DNA from: Vandiemenella viatica
Taxonomy: Eukaryota; Arthropoda; Insecta; Orthoptera; Morabidae
Direction: 5' to 3'
Assembly (NCBI GenBank): GCA_031002005.1
Contig: JARYHS010008074.1
Span: forward strand, 265,733,930 to 265,797,929
DNA length: 64,000 nucleotides
Shown: piece by piece, positions 31,947-43,599 of the stretch
Layout: each line of letters starts with the position of its first letter
Position numbering within the stretch: the first letter of the stretch is position 1
Notes under the pieces: model-generated
Seen by the model: only the letters and a program-made list of their open reading frames with translations
Database searches by the model: none
Told to the model about the DNA's origin: nothing
Translations under genes and position numbers: made by a program

Positions 31947-32580
31947 CTGCAACAACATCATTATGACGCCAATAAAATCAGAGTATAAGAGAGAGAAAAA
32001 TAATGGAACAGAAGTATATGTAACATGTATTTAAAGAGTCACTCTAAGAGTGCATACAGAGGTATTTAGGTATAGAAGAGTAGAGATAAAAAATAGGAAT
32101 GAAAAGGTTCTGTCCCTAGGCTGTAGAAATGGAGAGGTTAGGCTCATTTCTGCAGGAGAAGTTAGGTACAGACTACAATATCAAGTTTTTTAAACCCAGT
32201 GCAACATTAGGTCAAGTAATAAATGATACAGGATCAGTTTGAAGGGATTCCACAAAGAACAGAGTAGTGACAGAGGTATGTACAGGATAATACCCCAGTT
32301 ATAGTACAGAGAGAGAGATCTGAGGAGTGTGCTGAAAGATCAGCAACATACAAGGTTGGAACTCATGTATGCCCCGAGTCGCCATTAGTTCTGTCTTGGG
32401 GGCACATCTCTGTAGAAACCATTGGAATTTTACCAAACATGGTTTACATCTAAATAGAAGGGGGTACTTTTTGAATTGTTAGATAAAGCTGTAGGGAAGC
32501 TAACTTGCAGTTATGATGTAGTCAAGACTGCCTGCTTTAGGTTAGAAGCAGTTGGGGAGGGGATAAAACTGGTAACTAGA

Positions 32581-32818
32581 CTTTTTTTTACTTATGACTT
32601 TATGATTAGTCAACATTGAGGTCATTAGAGGTGGGATGGGACTGGGGACAAGGAACAGTAAGGAATTCAGCCATGGCCTTTTGAAGAAGCATCCTGGCAT
32701 TCTCCTGGAGTGATATGGTGAAACCATGGAAAACCCAAATCTGGATGGGGATTCAAAAAGGCTTTCTCCCGAATGCGAGGCCAGAAAATTAACCCCTCAT
32801 CCACCACACATTGCGGGC
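32581..32818 (-). mobile_element. tRNA-derived SINE in LINE
   Basis: Minus-strand copy of the 13.1/24.5 kb SINE family (GGCATCC-type body, AAGGCCATGGC). The short AACTAGA repeat at both sides (32,574-32,580; 32,819-32,825) is a possible but weak target duplication. Confidence 0.7.
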
Positions 32819-33599
32819 AACTAGAGTGATATTAAGTCATAAAGAGTAAATAAATAATTAGAGCTAATTGGGGTAGATTTCTGGGGTGAATAAATGGGGG
32901 GAAAATAGGGCCTTGGCTTGAAAATTGAATGATTAAGAGGCTCTTGGGGAGAATTTAAATTAATATTACGGTACAGAGGAGTGTATAAAATGGTCATTAC
33001 TGCTGGGGGTTTTAAATTTTGCAGATGTTTTCTGGGAAGGAAATAAGATTAATAACACAATGGAACAGAAATGTGTAAATACTTTGGAAAGGTAAGGAGG
33101 CTTTACACAATATATATCTACCTAATAAAGCCTGATGACAACCTTCTGGAGTCTCAAGTAACTGAAGGAATAAATGATCACAAAGTAGATCTAATGGATA
33201 TTAGTGGGTATTTATGAAAATGTAATTATAAAAAGGTACATATTTCAAAACTCAACAAATATTTAAGGGGAAGGTTTAATATATGGAATGAAACCACAAA
33301 TACAGTGGAGTCCATGTGATAACAGTTCAAGGAGATGATAAGAATGAGTAAAGAAATGTTTACTCCAAAACAGAAAATACAGAAAAGTATCAAACATACA
33401 TATTAATATATGACCCGTATGAAAATTTCATGAATAAAATATGAGATCAGTATATTGCAAGAAGAAATGGCTCATTTGTAGTAATATCTTTCAAATTTCA
33501 CCTGATGTATCCTACAGCGCCTCTACTATGATGTAAATACCCAAGGTTAACCCTTTCCAGAAGCTGAGCTGTCACAGACCTCACCAGAATACAACTAAG

Positions 33600-34430
33600 C
33601 TGAACAAAATACTTGCAGTATATCAATATCTCTGTTATATCTGGTACTGCTATCAAAAGGTAACACAATCAGTCATTACTGACGCCAGCGAAACTTAGCG
33701 TCTTGACTCTGAATTACCTCATATATGTGACCTAGATAATACCTTTGCCCTTTAAGAGCCAAATTCTGAAAAATTCCTTTCTTAATTTATGATATTTCCT
33801 AAGTGAAGACCTTAACATTTATAGCAAAACCTCATTTATTAATTTTGATTAGGTATAAAGGGAGATAGGGCTCAGGCGATAGAGCATCTGACTATAGGCT
33901 GGATGACTAGGATTTGATCCCCAACGAACCGAGGATTTTTCCTCAGAGCTGAAGTACCAGAGTGGCCCTCCAGGCCCACTCAGCCTGCTATCAAATAAGT
34001 ACCATGGGAGAAACTCTGCAGGAAGGTAAAGAAAAAGGGCCTGACCGTGTTACTGACCATGGCATGTGCACTCTAGTGCCTACGATCAGGAAATAGGAAT
34101 GCACAGCTCTACCTCTGTTAATCCTACCAGAATACTGCTTGAAAGCTGTGAAAACCAACTGCAAACCCACTGCCTCTACTTTTACTTATAAAGGGAAATA
34201 AATGGCTCATCACAAAAAAAAAAAAAAAAAAAAAACTTTTAGGTAATGATGAGACTTTTGCAAATTTAGGTCCAAATTTTGAAAATTTCCTATCTTAATT
34301 TATCAAGTTACCAAAGCAAAGACCTTAATCTTTAAAATGAAACACCTTTTTCCAATTTGAGTTAGGTATGAACAAAGATAAATGGCTTGTCACAAAAAAA
34401 AAAAAAAAAACCTTCCAGAAATAATATGTA
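33600..34430 (+). repeat. Dispersed copies of the ~165-bp satellite monomer
   Basis: Two or so monomers of the repeat arrayed at 47.3-48.8 kb (ACCTTTGCCCTTTAAG..., AAATTCCTTTCTTAATTTAT, GAAGACCTTAA, GGAGATAAATGGCTCATCAC). One is split by a SINE. Confidence 0.7.
33868..34187 (+). mobile_element. Second-type tRNA-derived SINE in a satellite monomer
   Basis: A 320-bp insertion flanked by ATAAAGGGAGATA (33,855-33,867) and ATAAAGGGAAATA (34,188-34,200). The head GGGCTCAGGCGATAGAGCAT with CTGACT closely resembles a tRNA 5' half (A box), and GGATTTGATCC is the B box. The body differs from the other SINE family in the window. Confidence 0.85.
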
Positions 34431-35522
34431 AGATAATAGAGAGGTGAGAAGGTCAAACGTGATGGTAAGAAGAGAACACAAAAGCAAGGGAGGAGGGAAC
34501 ATTTAAAACAAGAAACTAATAGCAGCAACAAGGGAAGCTAAAGACAGGTTTATCAAAAGTATTATGAGTGCATGGGGATTACTGAACAATGCATCTACAT
34601 ATTCATATTGCTGTTTCAGAAAACTGAATGGAAGGGAAGAAAATTAGACAATTGTAGAAAAGGATGGAGAAGTAGTTACTGAGAATTTTTAAGAAGGCAG
34701 AGGTGTGAAGTAACTGGGTTACTGAGATCATTACACATTGTTGTCCAGAGATGGGAGGGTGTAAATCAGAGAAGTTTTTCCATGTAAGTAAAAATGAACA
34801 GACTAAAAAATTTGAAATAGATGAAGCAGCAAGATAAAAAGGAATAAATGGGCTGGTGTGGATAATATTATTACAAATGTACTAAAGGTAGGAGGAAATG
34901 ATATTGTACCTTACCTTCTAATATATTTTACATAGTGTCTAGAGACTTCCTGCTTAGCAGAGGAAATCAATAAGATGATCATTGGAAAGAATATTTGGGT
35001 GAATCTGAGTGGGTTACGTACTTGATAATTCAGATGAAGAGGATGTTGAAGGCCAAGTTGATAGTGCTACATCATTTTTTCAACTGATTTGACAGAGTGG
35101 GACATAAAATGGTAGCAAAAAAGGTAAAAACCATTAGAGTTGATGAGAAAGTGACTTGCTGTGTAGAAGATTTCTTAGACAGCAGGAAGCAAAGAGTTAG
35201 GATAGGAAATAAAGTGTCAAAAGAAATGGAAGCAAAAATGATAGAGCCACAGGATAGTGCATTAGCACTATTACTGTTAACCGTTCTAATGAAAGATTAT
35301 GTTAATGGTTTACAGACAGAAATTAGGTTGTTTACAGACAATGTAATGGTGTATAAAAGGATTAAAACACAAAAGGAATGAAAAATGCAGGGCGACAGAC
35401 ATGTTATCTAGCCAGATAAATCAACATGGAATCAATAAAAATGCCAAGAATCAGTATATTAGATCAACAAATAAAAAAAAGCAAGTCTGTTATGATTATT
35501 TGGTGAGAAAGGAAATGCTTGT

Positions 35523-36054
35523 AGTCTTCACGGGTGTGCAGCCGGATGGTGTTTTGAAAACACAACGTTTCGACAACCAGCTCGATTGTCTTCATCAGGT
35601 GTCCGGTGTCTACATGCTGACGAAAGCTGGCAGTCACCGCGTAGACTGGTTTAGCCTCCCAGACAGACCTCCTAATATACCTGTCGGCGCAGAATGAGTT
35701 GCGCCCACGTCCAATCAGAGCAGGCCTACCAGTACCACGGACTGCCAGCACTTCTGGGTGGGGAGGCGGAGACGGCACTAGTCGAGCGCCGTAGCGGACC
35801 GCGTATGAAGCCACCGTTTCCGGCCAATCAGAGCGGGTCTTCTGCCACGCCAACAGGTATATTAGGAGGTCTGTCTGGGAGGCTAAACCAGTCTACGCGG
35901 TGACTGCCAGCTTTCGTCAGCATGTAGACACCGGACACCTGATGAAGACAACCGAGCTGGTTGTCGAAACGTTGTGTTTTCAAAACACCATCCGGCTGCA
36001 CACCCATGAAGACTACATTGCTTCAGTACGCCGGGAAAGTCTCCACGCACACAC
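35523..36054. mobile_element. 532-bp PLE-type hairpin insertion
   Basis: Two 164-bp arms, 35,521-35,684 and 35,853-36,016, are near-perfect reverse complements. The outermost two bases of the left arm overlap the target duplication. They enclose a GC-rich 168-bp spacer with two CCAATCAGAGC boxes (35,711-35,721; 35,824-35,834). The insertion is bounded by a 14-bp duplication AAGGAAATGCTTGT (35,509-35,522; 36,055-36,068) inside a LINE. Each arm has a hammerhead-like core (CTGATGA, GACAACC/GGTTGTC stem, GAAAC) like the pLTRs of the PLEs here. No ORF for RT or endonuclease. Confidence 0.85.
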
Positions 36055-36504
36055 AAGGAAATGCTTGTTGAAACCCTTAAGTATAAATTTCTTGATAAAC
36101 TCATTTCAGCAGGTCACATTAGGCAGATCCCATATTTACTGGATTGGGTGATCAGAGGATGTTCCAGAGAAGTTAAGGAATTAGGTCAGACCATTACTCA
36201 AATATAGTGGGGTACTATGAGACTCATATTTTGGGTGTCAAATATCGGAGCTGCAAAAGAGGGTAGCTAAGATTTTTTTGTGGAAATTACTGCACAACAC
36301 AATCAGTAACAAAAGAAGGGTGAAGGGAGTATAGTGTAGTGATTTGATAGATGAATTAGGAGTAGTACAAGGAATGTAGAAGTTGTTCATGACTTCAAGT
36401 TGGAACTTGATTTCAGGCTTAAAGTATATACATGGGTAAGGAAATCGGTGATTGGAATAAATTTCCATGGGAAGTGATTAACAATTTATCAAAAATTTGT
36501 CAGA

Positions 36505-36690
36505 TGTAAAAGATGTGTCAGTGTGTATGCATGCATTAAAATGCCACCACATTGTGTTAGGGAGGCCCAGGTTCAAATCTTGGCACTAGTATACCATAAA
36601 TCCTGAGCGTGATTATTAGGTGATTTCCCTACAAATCACCAATGCCAATGTTGGGATGGTCTCCAACTTCTGATACAAATTGTTAAGAGT
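36505..36690 (+). mobile_element. SINE-like fragment
   Basis: B-box-like GGTTCAAATCTTGG near 36,570 and the SINE-typical GATTATTAGGTGATTTCCCT downstream. Target duplication not seen. Confidence 0.5.
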
Positions 36691-36931
36691 TCACGAGATT
36701 TCTTTATTAAAAAAGCAATACTACAAACATTTCATTTACAAGATACAGAATAAAGGACTGGAACACAATGTACCTATGCAGCAATGTGTCATCACAAAGA
36801 AACAAAAGTTTTACTGCATGAGGCTAATTCAGCTATAATGAACTTTCAAACAGTAGCAAGTGCAATCTTTAAATGACTGTCAAGTTAAAACTTCAATGAT
36901 TAACAACCAAAAATAATTTTAAATTCCATAC
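36691..36931 (-). other. SMYD intron segment
   Basis: Non-coding sequence next to the SET-I exon donor; no other feature. Confidence 0.5.
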
Positions 36932-37189
36932 CTGCACAATTTTGCATACCAATAGCAGCTCACTGTATGGATAGGTTGAGCCAAGTCTAAAAATTTTGCT
37001 TATAGAATCAGCCATATAACTAGCAGCAGCCTCTGTAATAGCTTTTTCCTGAAATCTGCTTCTATGTTCAGATTTCATTTTCTGAAGCTTAGTCCAAAGC
37101 CCAGGATCAGATTCTTTCAAACAAAGGCATCTTATTATTATCAAGTATTTGTAGACAGGATGATCATCAAAGAGACTTTTAACATCAAT
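36932..37189 (-). CDS. SMYD-type gene, SET-I insert exon
   Basis: Internal exon of 86 codons, the second seen of the SMYD gene, 163 bp after the MYND exon. It begins IDVKSLFDDHPVYKYLIIIRCLCLK and ends LLLVCKIVQ. The helical, charged middle (residues with WTKLQKMKSEHRSRFQ) fits the SET-I/insert segment that separates the MYND finger from the catalytic SET core in SMYD proteins. Acceptor TTTGCAG at 37,190-37,196 and donor CAG|GTATGG at 36,931 are good consensus sites, and both are phase 0. The terminal CKIVQ joins VNAFIV of the next exon to give the family motif (ICGIxEVNAFE-like). No disabling change is seen. Confidence 0.85.
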
Positions 37190-37352
37190 CTGCAAACGTT
37201 AAAATCAATTAAAGATATTTCATTTTAAAGCTACACATTTGAAATGTAGTAAGAAAATTTCTACTTCTGATTGTTAATGATTAAGTATAATACTTAATTT
37301 GATTTAAAATAACCGATTTTTGAAAGACTTGTTTGAACTATGAGAAATATAC

Positions 37353-37616
37353 CTTTGTGCCCCGATTTTCTCTGACGAAACTGCATTCAGCTCTATGAAC
37401 ATCAGCAGAAGCACAAATAATGGAACAAACAGGCCAACCACAAATTTCACATTGTTTATCTACTGATGTTTTAAAACAAGACACACAAATCAATTGATCA
37501 GTGGTCTCAAGAATTGGTGGTCCCATAACAAGTGGGTTTTCAATAGTGAACAAAAATTTTGGGGGTAAATCACAGGCTGCTACAAGATGATCTCCCAGTT
37601 CATCATTACTCACAAT
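37353..37616 (-). CDS. SMYD-type gene, MYND zinc-finger exon
   Basis: Internal coding exon of 88 codons in a SET/MYND protein (SmydA-8-like arthropod SMYD family, putative protein-lysine methyltransferase). The reading begins IVSNDELGDHLVAACDLPP, resembling the start of the SET fold, and contains a full set of zinc ligands: CVSC, then CEIC eight residues later, GWPVCSIIC, and HRAEC. This fits the MYND pattern C-x2-C-x8-C-x2-C-x4-C-x3-C-H-x3-C. The acceptor is a pyrimidine tract ending CCAG just above 37,616. The donor is AAG|GTATAT at 37,352. Both ends are phase 0, which matches the next exon. An upstream exon must exist, since no start codon precedes the family's usual N-terminus here; SmydA proteins normally carry another zinc finger upstream. 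Domain assignment is firm; the exact subfamily is inferred. Confidence 0.88.
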
Positions 37617-38380
37617 CTGGAAAAGAAAAATTAAGCCATCAAAGCAAACATTTGAAATAATAATCAGTTACTATCCTATGTCAACTTGGAATCTGGTATA
37701 TTTCAGGAAAGCCTGCACCATGGACTTCTGCGAAAGTGCGTTTTTGTCTTGACACAGTGTGGAGCATATATTTACATGCCAACCATGCAAGGTGGTTAAA
37801 CAAAGAAAATACATGCTAAAACTAAAAAGACTGTTAAGTGTATATATAAAAGGTGAGAAAAATAGTTGTGGTTGATTTGAAAGCTGTGGAAAAAGAAGAA
37901 GGTATTGTGGAAAAGAGTGACATACAGCAAGGAATCAGGCTGTTAGACTTTAGTTAAAAACTGAAACTAGTTAAAGCAAACATTCTGAGAAAAAATTATG
38001 AAAAGAATATACAGATTGAAATACTGCTGAATATAGGAAGATATGAACTAATGTATCACTTAAGGAAATTAATAAATCAAATTATGGGATTTAAGCATAC
38101 CAGGGCAGGTACCAGAACTGACCAAAATTTATTCATATATCAAATGCAGTTAATTTCAATAGTAACGAAGCAACACTTGCCAAATAAACTGGAAGTGAGC
38201 AAGCTAAAATAAAGAAAACTCAATGGAAGAAAAATTGGTAACTTTGAATTTCTTTAAAAAGATAGCTGAAAACTTAGCATCATACAAAAAATACTGACAA
38301 TGACGAATTAACATTATTGTAGAAGGTAGACAATATGAGTCTAAGATGAAGTAACATGAACAAGGATTCAATTGATTCAA
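37617..38380 (-). other. Upstream SMYD intron, no feature recognised
   Basis: AT-rich. A first coding exon was sought here and not found. Confidence 0.4.
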
Positions 38381-39610
38381 GGGGGGACCCAAAAATTACC
38401 AGAATTTCTTTATAGAAAGCAATCTTTATTGTTTTTCAAATACAACATTAATCTCCTTCAAAGTACTCTTCACTGGCATTAATGCAACTTGTCCAAACAT
38501 TCATTTCAGTGTTGGAAGCACCGGTTAAATTCATCTTCTTTCATAACTGCTAGCACCTTTGTGACATTGTATTTTACGTCTTCGACACCGGCAAAACACT
38601 CCCCTTTCAAGTCCCTTTTCATCCTCAGGAACAAGCAGTAGTCCGAGGGTGCTAAATCTGGTGAAGGGCTCATGGGTCAAGGTAGTTGTCTTCATTGATG
38701 CCAAAGATTGGTGGACACAGAGCCATGTCACAGGAGTGTTGTGTTGATGCAAGAACCAGTCACCAGAATTCCACAAAGCTGGATGTTTTCATGTCAAACT
38801 TCGGCGCAGCCTTTTCATATCCTCCAAATAGAATTGTTGGTTTCCTGTTTCGTTTTTAGAAAAAAATTATGAGTGTACGATCCCTTTCATGTCAAAAAAC
38901 ATATCAACATCGTCTTCACATTTGATTTTACCTGATGAGCTTTTTTTTTTGGACGAGGTGATCCAGTTGATTACCACTGACATGACTTGTTTGCTTTCTG
39001 GATCGTACGCATAGCAACTGTGATATTTTGTTGAAAATATTTGGATCATCTTTGAAAGCATCCTCCCTTTGATCTCTGGTGAGAAGTCTCAGCATGAACT
39101 TTGCTGTCACTCTTGCATCCCCAAATCAACGTTCAAAATGCACTGAATTGAGCTCAAGGGCAAGCTGGATAAGTCCTTGAGTTGGTCAATTGTGCTGCAT
39201 CAATCTTCAGTGATCAAATTACGGATTTTGCAGATGTTCTCGCTTTGAGCAGTTGAAGGGTGACCGCAACGGGGCTGATCTTAAATGGAGATAACCATTC
39301 ATAAATTAAAGTTTTACTAAGAGCATGTTCTTTGTAAGCTATTTGCATTATCACAACAGTTTCATGTGGGTTCTTGCTGAGTAAAAAACAAAACTTCACA
39401 GCTGCACATTGTTTGTAAGAATCAGCCATCTTTTTATGACACATTAGCATTGTACACACAAAGAACTATCAGAGAAACCACACTAGTCGCTGCCAGGTGA
39501 CGTAGCTTGGTGGAATCATTCAGCAGAGGGCTACAACAGCCCTCTGGCAGTGTAATCTAGTACACGATTCACAGCATTACAATTCCAGTTATTTTTGCCC
39601 CCCCCCCCCC
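38381..39610 (-). mobile_element. mariner-family element, degenerate
   Basis: Ends GGGGGGACCCAAAAATTACC (38,381) and, reading inward from 39,610, a G run then CAAAAATAACTGGAATTG: matching inverted repeats. The minus strand encodes a decayed transposase of the type fused to SET in SETMAR relatives: MADSYKQCAAVKFCFLLSKN and YEWLSPFK (helix-turn-helix), LLTRDQRED, YAYDPESKQ, FFDMKGIVH, then NTPVTWLCVHQ (decayed HDNAPAH) and YFEGD at the end. Frames are broken and catalytic residues are lost. TA duplications are not evident. Confidence 0.82.
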
Positions 39611-40868
39611 TTTCATAGATTAAAACCACAGATCTGCTACTGTTAGACAATGCAAAGCACAAATTTGCAACATTAAATAATAAAGATTTGTAGTGAAGGA
39701 GACTCATGCAGATACCAACATATTCAAACAGACTTTTGCTTTGCAGTCCACAGTTATAAATGGACAGTGTTCACTTCTTGCAGTTACCAGCAATACCAAC
39801 AAACTGCACTCCAAGGATGATCCAAGTTCCCAACATTTTGTTTATACAATTGGATAACACTGCCTGGTTATTCACAGTACCACAGACAGAGTATCATTAT
39901 CATTTGCAACCATACTGAAGATGTCCAAACTGCAAGAATGGGGAAGCTGACTTTCCACAGGAAATGTAGATTATATAAACTTGACAATCAGAGCAGGTTA
40001 TCATGACAACTGCATTCTTCCTAATGCAGTTACATCAGATAGACCTAAAGCAAGATTGTTCTGTGTTCACATCGATGAGTTACAATCTGCCAATATTAAA
40101 TTCCAGGGTCTCAACTATGCAAATCAGTGGTCTGGATTACCTAAGACACATACGTGACACTTAGGATTTGGGACACATAGCAACAAGAGTCACCACCCAA
40201 TACAGAGACCCATCTCAATGCTCCCTGTGATAAAAACAATTAAAATATAGTTGTTGATTGGCATTCTAATATGTGACTACAAGTGAAGCATGTAACTGAC
40301 CATGCAAGCAGCTCAGTGGACTCTGGGGCAAAATTTTAACATGGCTGGCAGCTCTGATCCATCAAAGATACCTTGTTACCACCTACACCAATCTCATCCT
40401 AGGAATGGGGGCAAATTGGCAAACATTCAACTAACATCCAAACTTTGTCCCAACTTATGTACGGAGAGCTTTTGGCTTGAAAAATTTTGTATTGTAATGT
40501 CAATTTTCAAATTACACTGGCAGATTTAATGCTGTAAAGTCAATTTCTAGGTTGTACTTTCTAATGGATTTATACAGTAACATCATTTTCACATTCCTCT
40601 TGCAAAGTTTTAAATTGCCAAAATTGACTTTACTAACACATTTTACGGTAAAATCATTTTTTAGTGTTTTAATGTAATGTCAATTTTAGGGTATATATTT
40701 TGAAAACAATTTTATAGATCCTTCGTGTTAAGATTTTTAAATATGATACAAGCAATTATTGAACACGATACGTATTTATTATGTATTAGAAATACATATA
40801 ACCGCACAACAGAAAATGAAGCCGAGAGCAGCTTAGCACGGAATAACAACTGAACTGTTTATACATTG
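39611..40868. other. Sequence without recognised feature
   Basis: Low coding potential in all frames; lies between the mariner and the 5' LTR. Confidence 0.4.
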
Positions 40869-41228
40869 TGTAGCATAACCGATAGTAATAACATCCTTGA
40901 GGTAGGCGTTCCTTGCCACGGGCCAGTGAGTACTCTAAGAGAAGTTTCCATAGCAACGGAAGAGACACACACAGAGACGGAGAGATTACTTAGCAGCAGC
41001 TAAGGAGAGCTAGTGAGGAAAAGTTCGATAATGTATTTTATGAATGTATCTAATTTAAAATAAAAGTTGTGATTAATATTGTGGAAAAAGGACTAACAAA
41101 TTAATTATTTGATTAAGCTGCACAAAAGAGATCGTCCGAAATAATATAAATAGAAGTACATTCTTAAATACAACAAGGCGCATTTCTTAATAAGTAATAA
41201 CAAGCAAACGCTTAAAAGAAATGCGACA
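40869..41228 (+). repeat. 5' LTR
   Basis: 360 bp, TGTAGCATAACC...AAATGCGACA, with AATAAA at 41,059-41,064. Identical to the 3' LTR except for a 2-bp (GA) and a 3-bp length difference. Confidence 0.93.
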
Positions 41229-41786
41229 TGGCGACCCTGCAGTTGATACAAAATAACAACTAAGTTACAATTCGACAACAAGAATTCATCGACAAAAGAT
41301 CCTGGAAACGACTAACAACAAATTGACGGCAGCGCCTCCAGCGGACGAGCAGGAACTATTAAGAAAAATATCGCAGTCGGGAACAGCTGATCTGGGATAC
41401 GTTCCATCTGTGCTACAGCGACTGAACCACTCGTTTATACAGCTAAGTGATTTTTTCTAAAGAGTACTAAAGTGTAATAGTCTACCATACACTTTAAATT
41501 TTCAAATAATTCACTGTTCATAACCTTACGGAGTGTAAATTATTTTCTTGACCTTTTAACTTGCAAATTAATTTCACGAAGAACACGACGTTACCTGTAA
41601 AGTTAGATTTTAGTAATTTCAAGTGTACTTGATTTTAATTTGCGTAAAGTAGAACATGTACACATGGCATAAATTTCGCAAGCTTTCCAGCTATTTATGT
41701 TAACAAACAATTTCTTGAAGATATAGGTAGATTAATGAATAATTTTTACGAGTTGAAAAGTTGCCGACTTTGATCCAATTTCAAAT

Positions 41787-42851
41787 ATGACAACACTTAT
41801 AGAAGGCATCACTAATGATGAAGCACAGACACTGAGTGGTACTAACAAAAACACTCAACTACCTTCAGACACGATTTCAGACTTAAAACAGTTTATGTTC
41901 AGTTTGTTTTTACAATTTCAAAATGCACTGGTTGAACAGAAAAGAGAGTTGTCGGAACACTTTACTAAATCTCATGAGGGCTTATGCAATAATTTCAGTT
42001 TGCAGTTCCAAACTGTTAGCAATCAACTTGACAGCATTACAACGGAGGTTGCATCTAACAAAAAGATTTATGAAAAATATATAGGTGAATTGGATGACAA
42101 AATTGATATTACCAAGACACAAACTAACAACACTGATTTAGCCATTGAGGAGTTGACATTTAAGGTGAAGAGTTCAGAAGAGAAAATCTGGGTAATTGAA
42201 CAGTATACAAGAGTAAATGAGAGTCTAGTAATTAGAGGGTTTGAACAAAGTACGAATGCAATTCAGTGTGAATCATTAGGTAATACAATTGAAAGTAATG
42301 ATAGTAGGCCTAATACTGTAAGGGAAAAATATGAGATGAGTAATGTTACAATTAATGGTGATGTAAATCATATCAAGGATAGACAAATTATTAAAGAAGG
42401 GTTTCACTTAAAAGATGGGTTTAAGCATGAAAGTAACCAGGTGGAAACTTACACGAAGACAGATGAATCAGTAGAAAAGGGTTGTAAGTCTATAAAAATG
42501 TTTGATATCAGAGACATTAAAGGAACAGGTGGTTTTAATCTGGTAAAAGAGATGGAAGAGCCTTTGAAGGTAGATGGATTATGGAGTTTGATGATTTTGA
42601 AGGAAGTAAACTGTGACATTTTTTCCATTGTTGGGGAGAATTATGTTTGTGATTATGGATCAAAGCAGTTAAAGAATAATGGTGTTGAACATTTTCAGAG
42701 TTCTTTACATATTTTTGAAGTTGGTTTGCCATGTTACTGTTCTGGCAAAGTAAGATTAATTGTAAACAGGAAGTTGCTTTGTATAAATAACTGGGGAAAG
42801 GTGAACTGGAAATATAGAAAAAAAAGGTTTTCTTTTTTTGTAGAGGGGTAA
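41787..42851 (+). CDS. LTR-element ORF, gag-position protein of unknown family
   Basis: Intact 354-codon ORF starting 558 bp after the 5' LTR, where gag normally lies. Residues about 25-150 look helical and coiled-coil-forming (LKQFMFSLFLQFQNALVEQ, LTFKVKSSEEKIWVIEQY). The middle is polar and charged; the C-terminus has KVNWKYRKKRF. There is no CCHC knuckle, no major homology region that I can see and no transmembrane segment. The start ATG has ATATG context and earlier in-frame Met are absent. It could be a derived gag, or a protein whose C-terminal half was acquired. No function is assigned. Intactness fits recent activity. Confidence 0.6.
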   Translation: MTTLIEGITNDEAQTLSGTNKNTQLPSDTISDLKQFMFSLFLQFQNALVEQKRELSEHFTKSHEGLCNNFSLQFQTVSNQLDSITTEVASNKKIYEKYIGELDDKIDITKTQTNNTDLAIEELTFKVKSSEEKIWVIEQYTRVNESLVIRGFEQSTNAIQCESLGNTIESNDSRPNTVREKYEMSNVTINGDVNHIKDRQIIKEGFHLKDGFKHESNQVETYTKTDESVEKGCKSIKMFDIRDIKGTGGFNLVKEMEEPLKVDGLWSLMILKEVNCDIFSIVGENYVCDYGSKQLKNNGVEHFQSSLHIFEVGLPCYCSGKVRLIVNRKLLCINNWGKVNWKYRKKRFSFFVEG

Positions 42852-43599
42852 GCTATGCTTACTGCCTCATCCTGTGTACAAATCCAATCAGGACATTGAA
42901 TCTACAACTCAAAAATGATCACTTAGTTTAAGATGAATGAAAAGATTTAACACTAGTGCAAGTCACAGGTGTGTAAAGATAAACTCCATCATATTGGAAT
43001 TTCCTATTATTATTAAGTTATAGTTAGCATATTATTATTATTCAGTGCCACAAAACACTTGTAAATAGTACTACTGATTGTTGTGGCTGCGCACAATTCA
43101 ACTGTAATGATAGTAAAAGTTTATAACCATTAAGTGGAAGCTGTCAATTACCAATATTGATGATCTCGATCAGATGTGCAGTCTTCGGCTGTTACCACAG
43201 CATACCATTACATAAAAGTTTATTGTCTATTAAGACTTTCTTTTATTAAATATATAGCTTGTAAGATACACCGGAGCATTAGAATGAATAGAATGAGTTG
43301 AGAAGAAACAAGGTGTTGTTATGAATAGAGGTGTTTTGCATTAAGAAGTAAAATATCATATAGAGAGGGTACAACAACACAGTCAAGACTCAGTTCCTGT
43401 AAATAAGGCCACTATCTAGGACATTGCCTTTAAATGATACCGAAAGGTTCGGGATTTGGTTAACACAGGCATAGCTGAGGTCCAGGTAGAACCTTCAAAT
43501 GGCTCTGTTGTTACATCTCTTAGCCTATATATATATGAATATATTCAAGATGAAGTGGAGAAAGTTATTACTTATGAGAGAATAATGTAATGTATTAAA

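Larger units (their letters stand above)
32050..36500 (+). mobile_element. Old CR1/Jockey-like LINE, several times interrupted
   Basis: Discontinuous plus-strand remnants in LINE order. About 32,420-32,460: NHWNFTKHGLHLNRRGY, the end of an SGNH-esterase-type ORF1. About 33,115-33,250: endonuclease end with INDHKVDLMDISGY. 34,540-35,508: RT region starting AKDRFIKSIMSAWG, with WAGVDNI, VGGNDIVPYL. 36,069-36,500: C-terminus (EDVPEKLRN, ELQKRVAKIFLW). Insertions: a SINE (32,581-32,818), satellite monomers with a SINE (33.6-34.4 kb) and a PLE hairpin (35,523-36,054). I infer one element; it could be two adjacent copies. Confidence 0.6.

Noticed and set aside
33868..33930. tRNA gene at GGGCTCAGGCGATAGAGC
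   Set aside because: Only the 5' half resembles a tRNA; it is the SINE head, enclosed in a 13-bp target duplication.
35464..35853. 129-codon minus-strand ORF and overlapping plus ORFs
   Set aside because: Created by the inverted-repeat arms and spacer of the PLE hairpin; the same peptide appears from both arms.
38531..39061. SETMAR-like fusion with the SMYD gene
   Set aside because: A mariner transposase lies upstream of the SMYD exons on the same strand, but it is decayed, has its own inverted repeats and shows no splice link. Proximity is coincidental.
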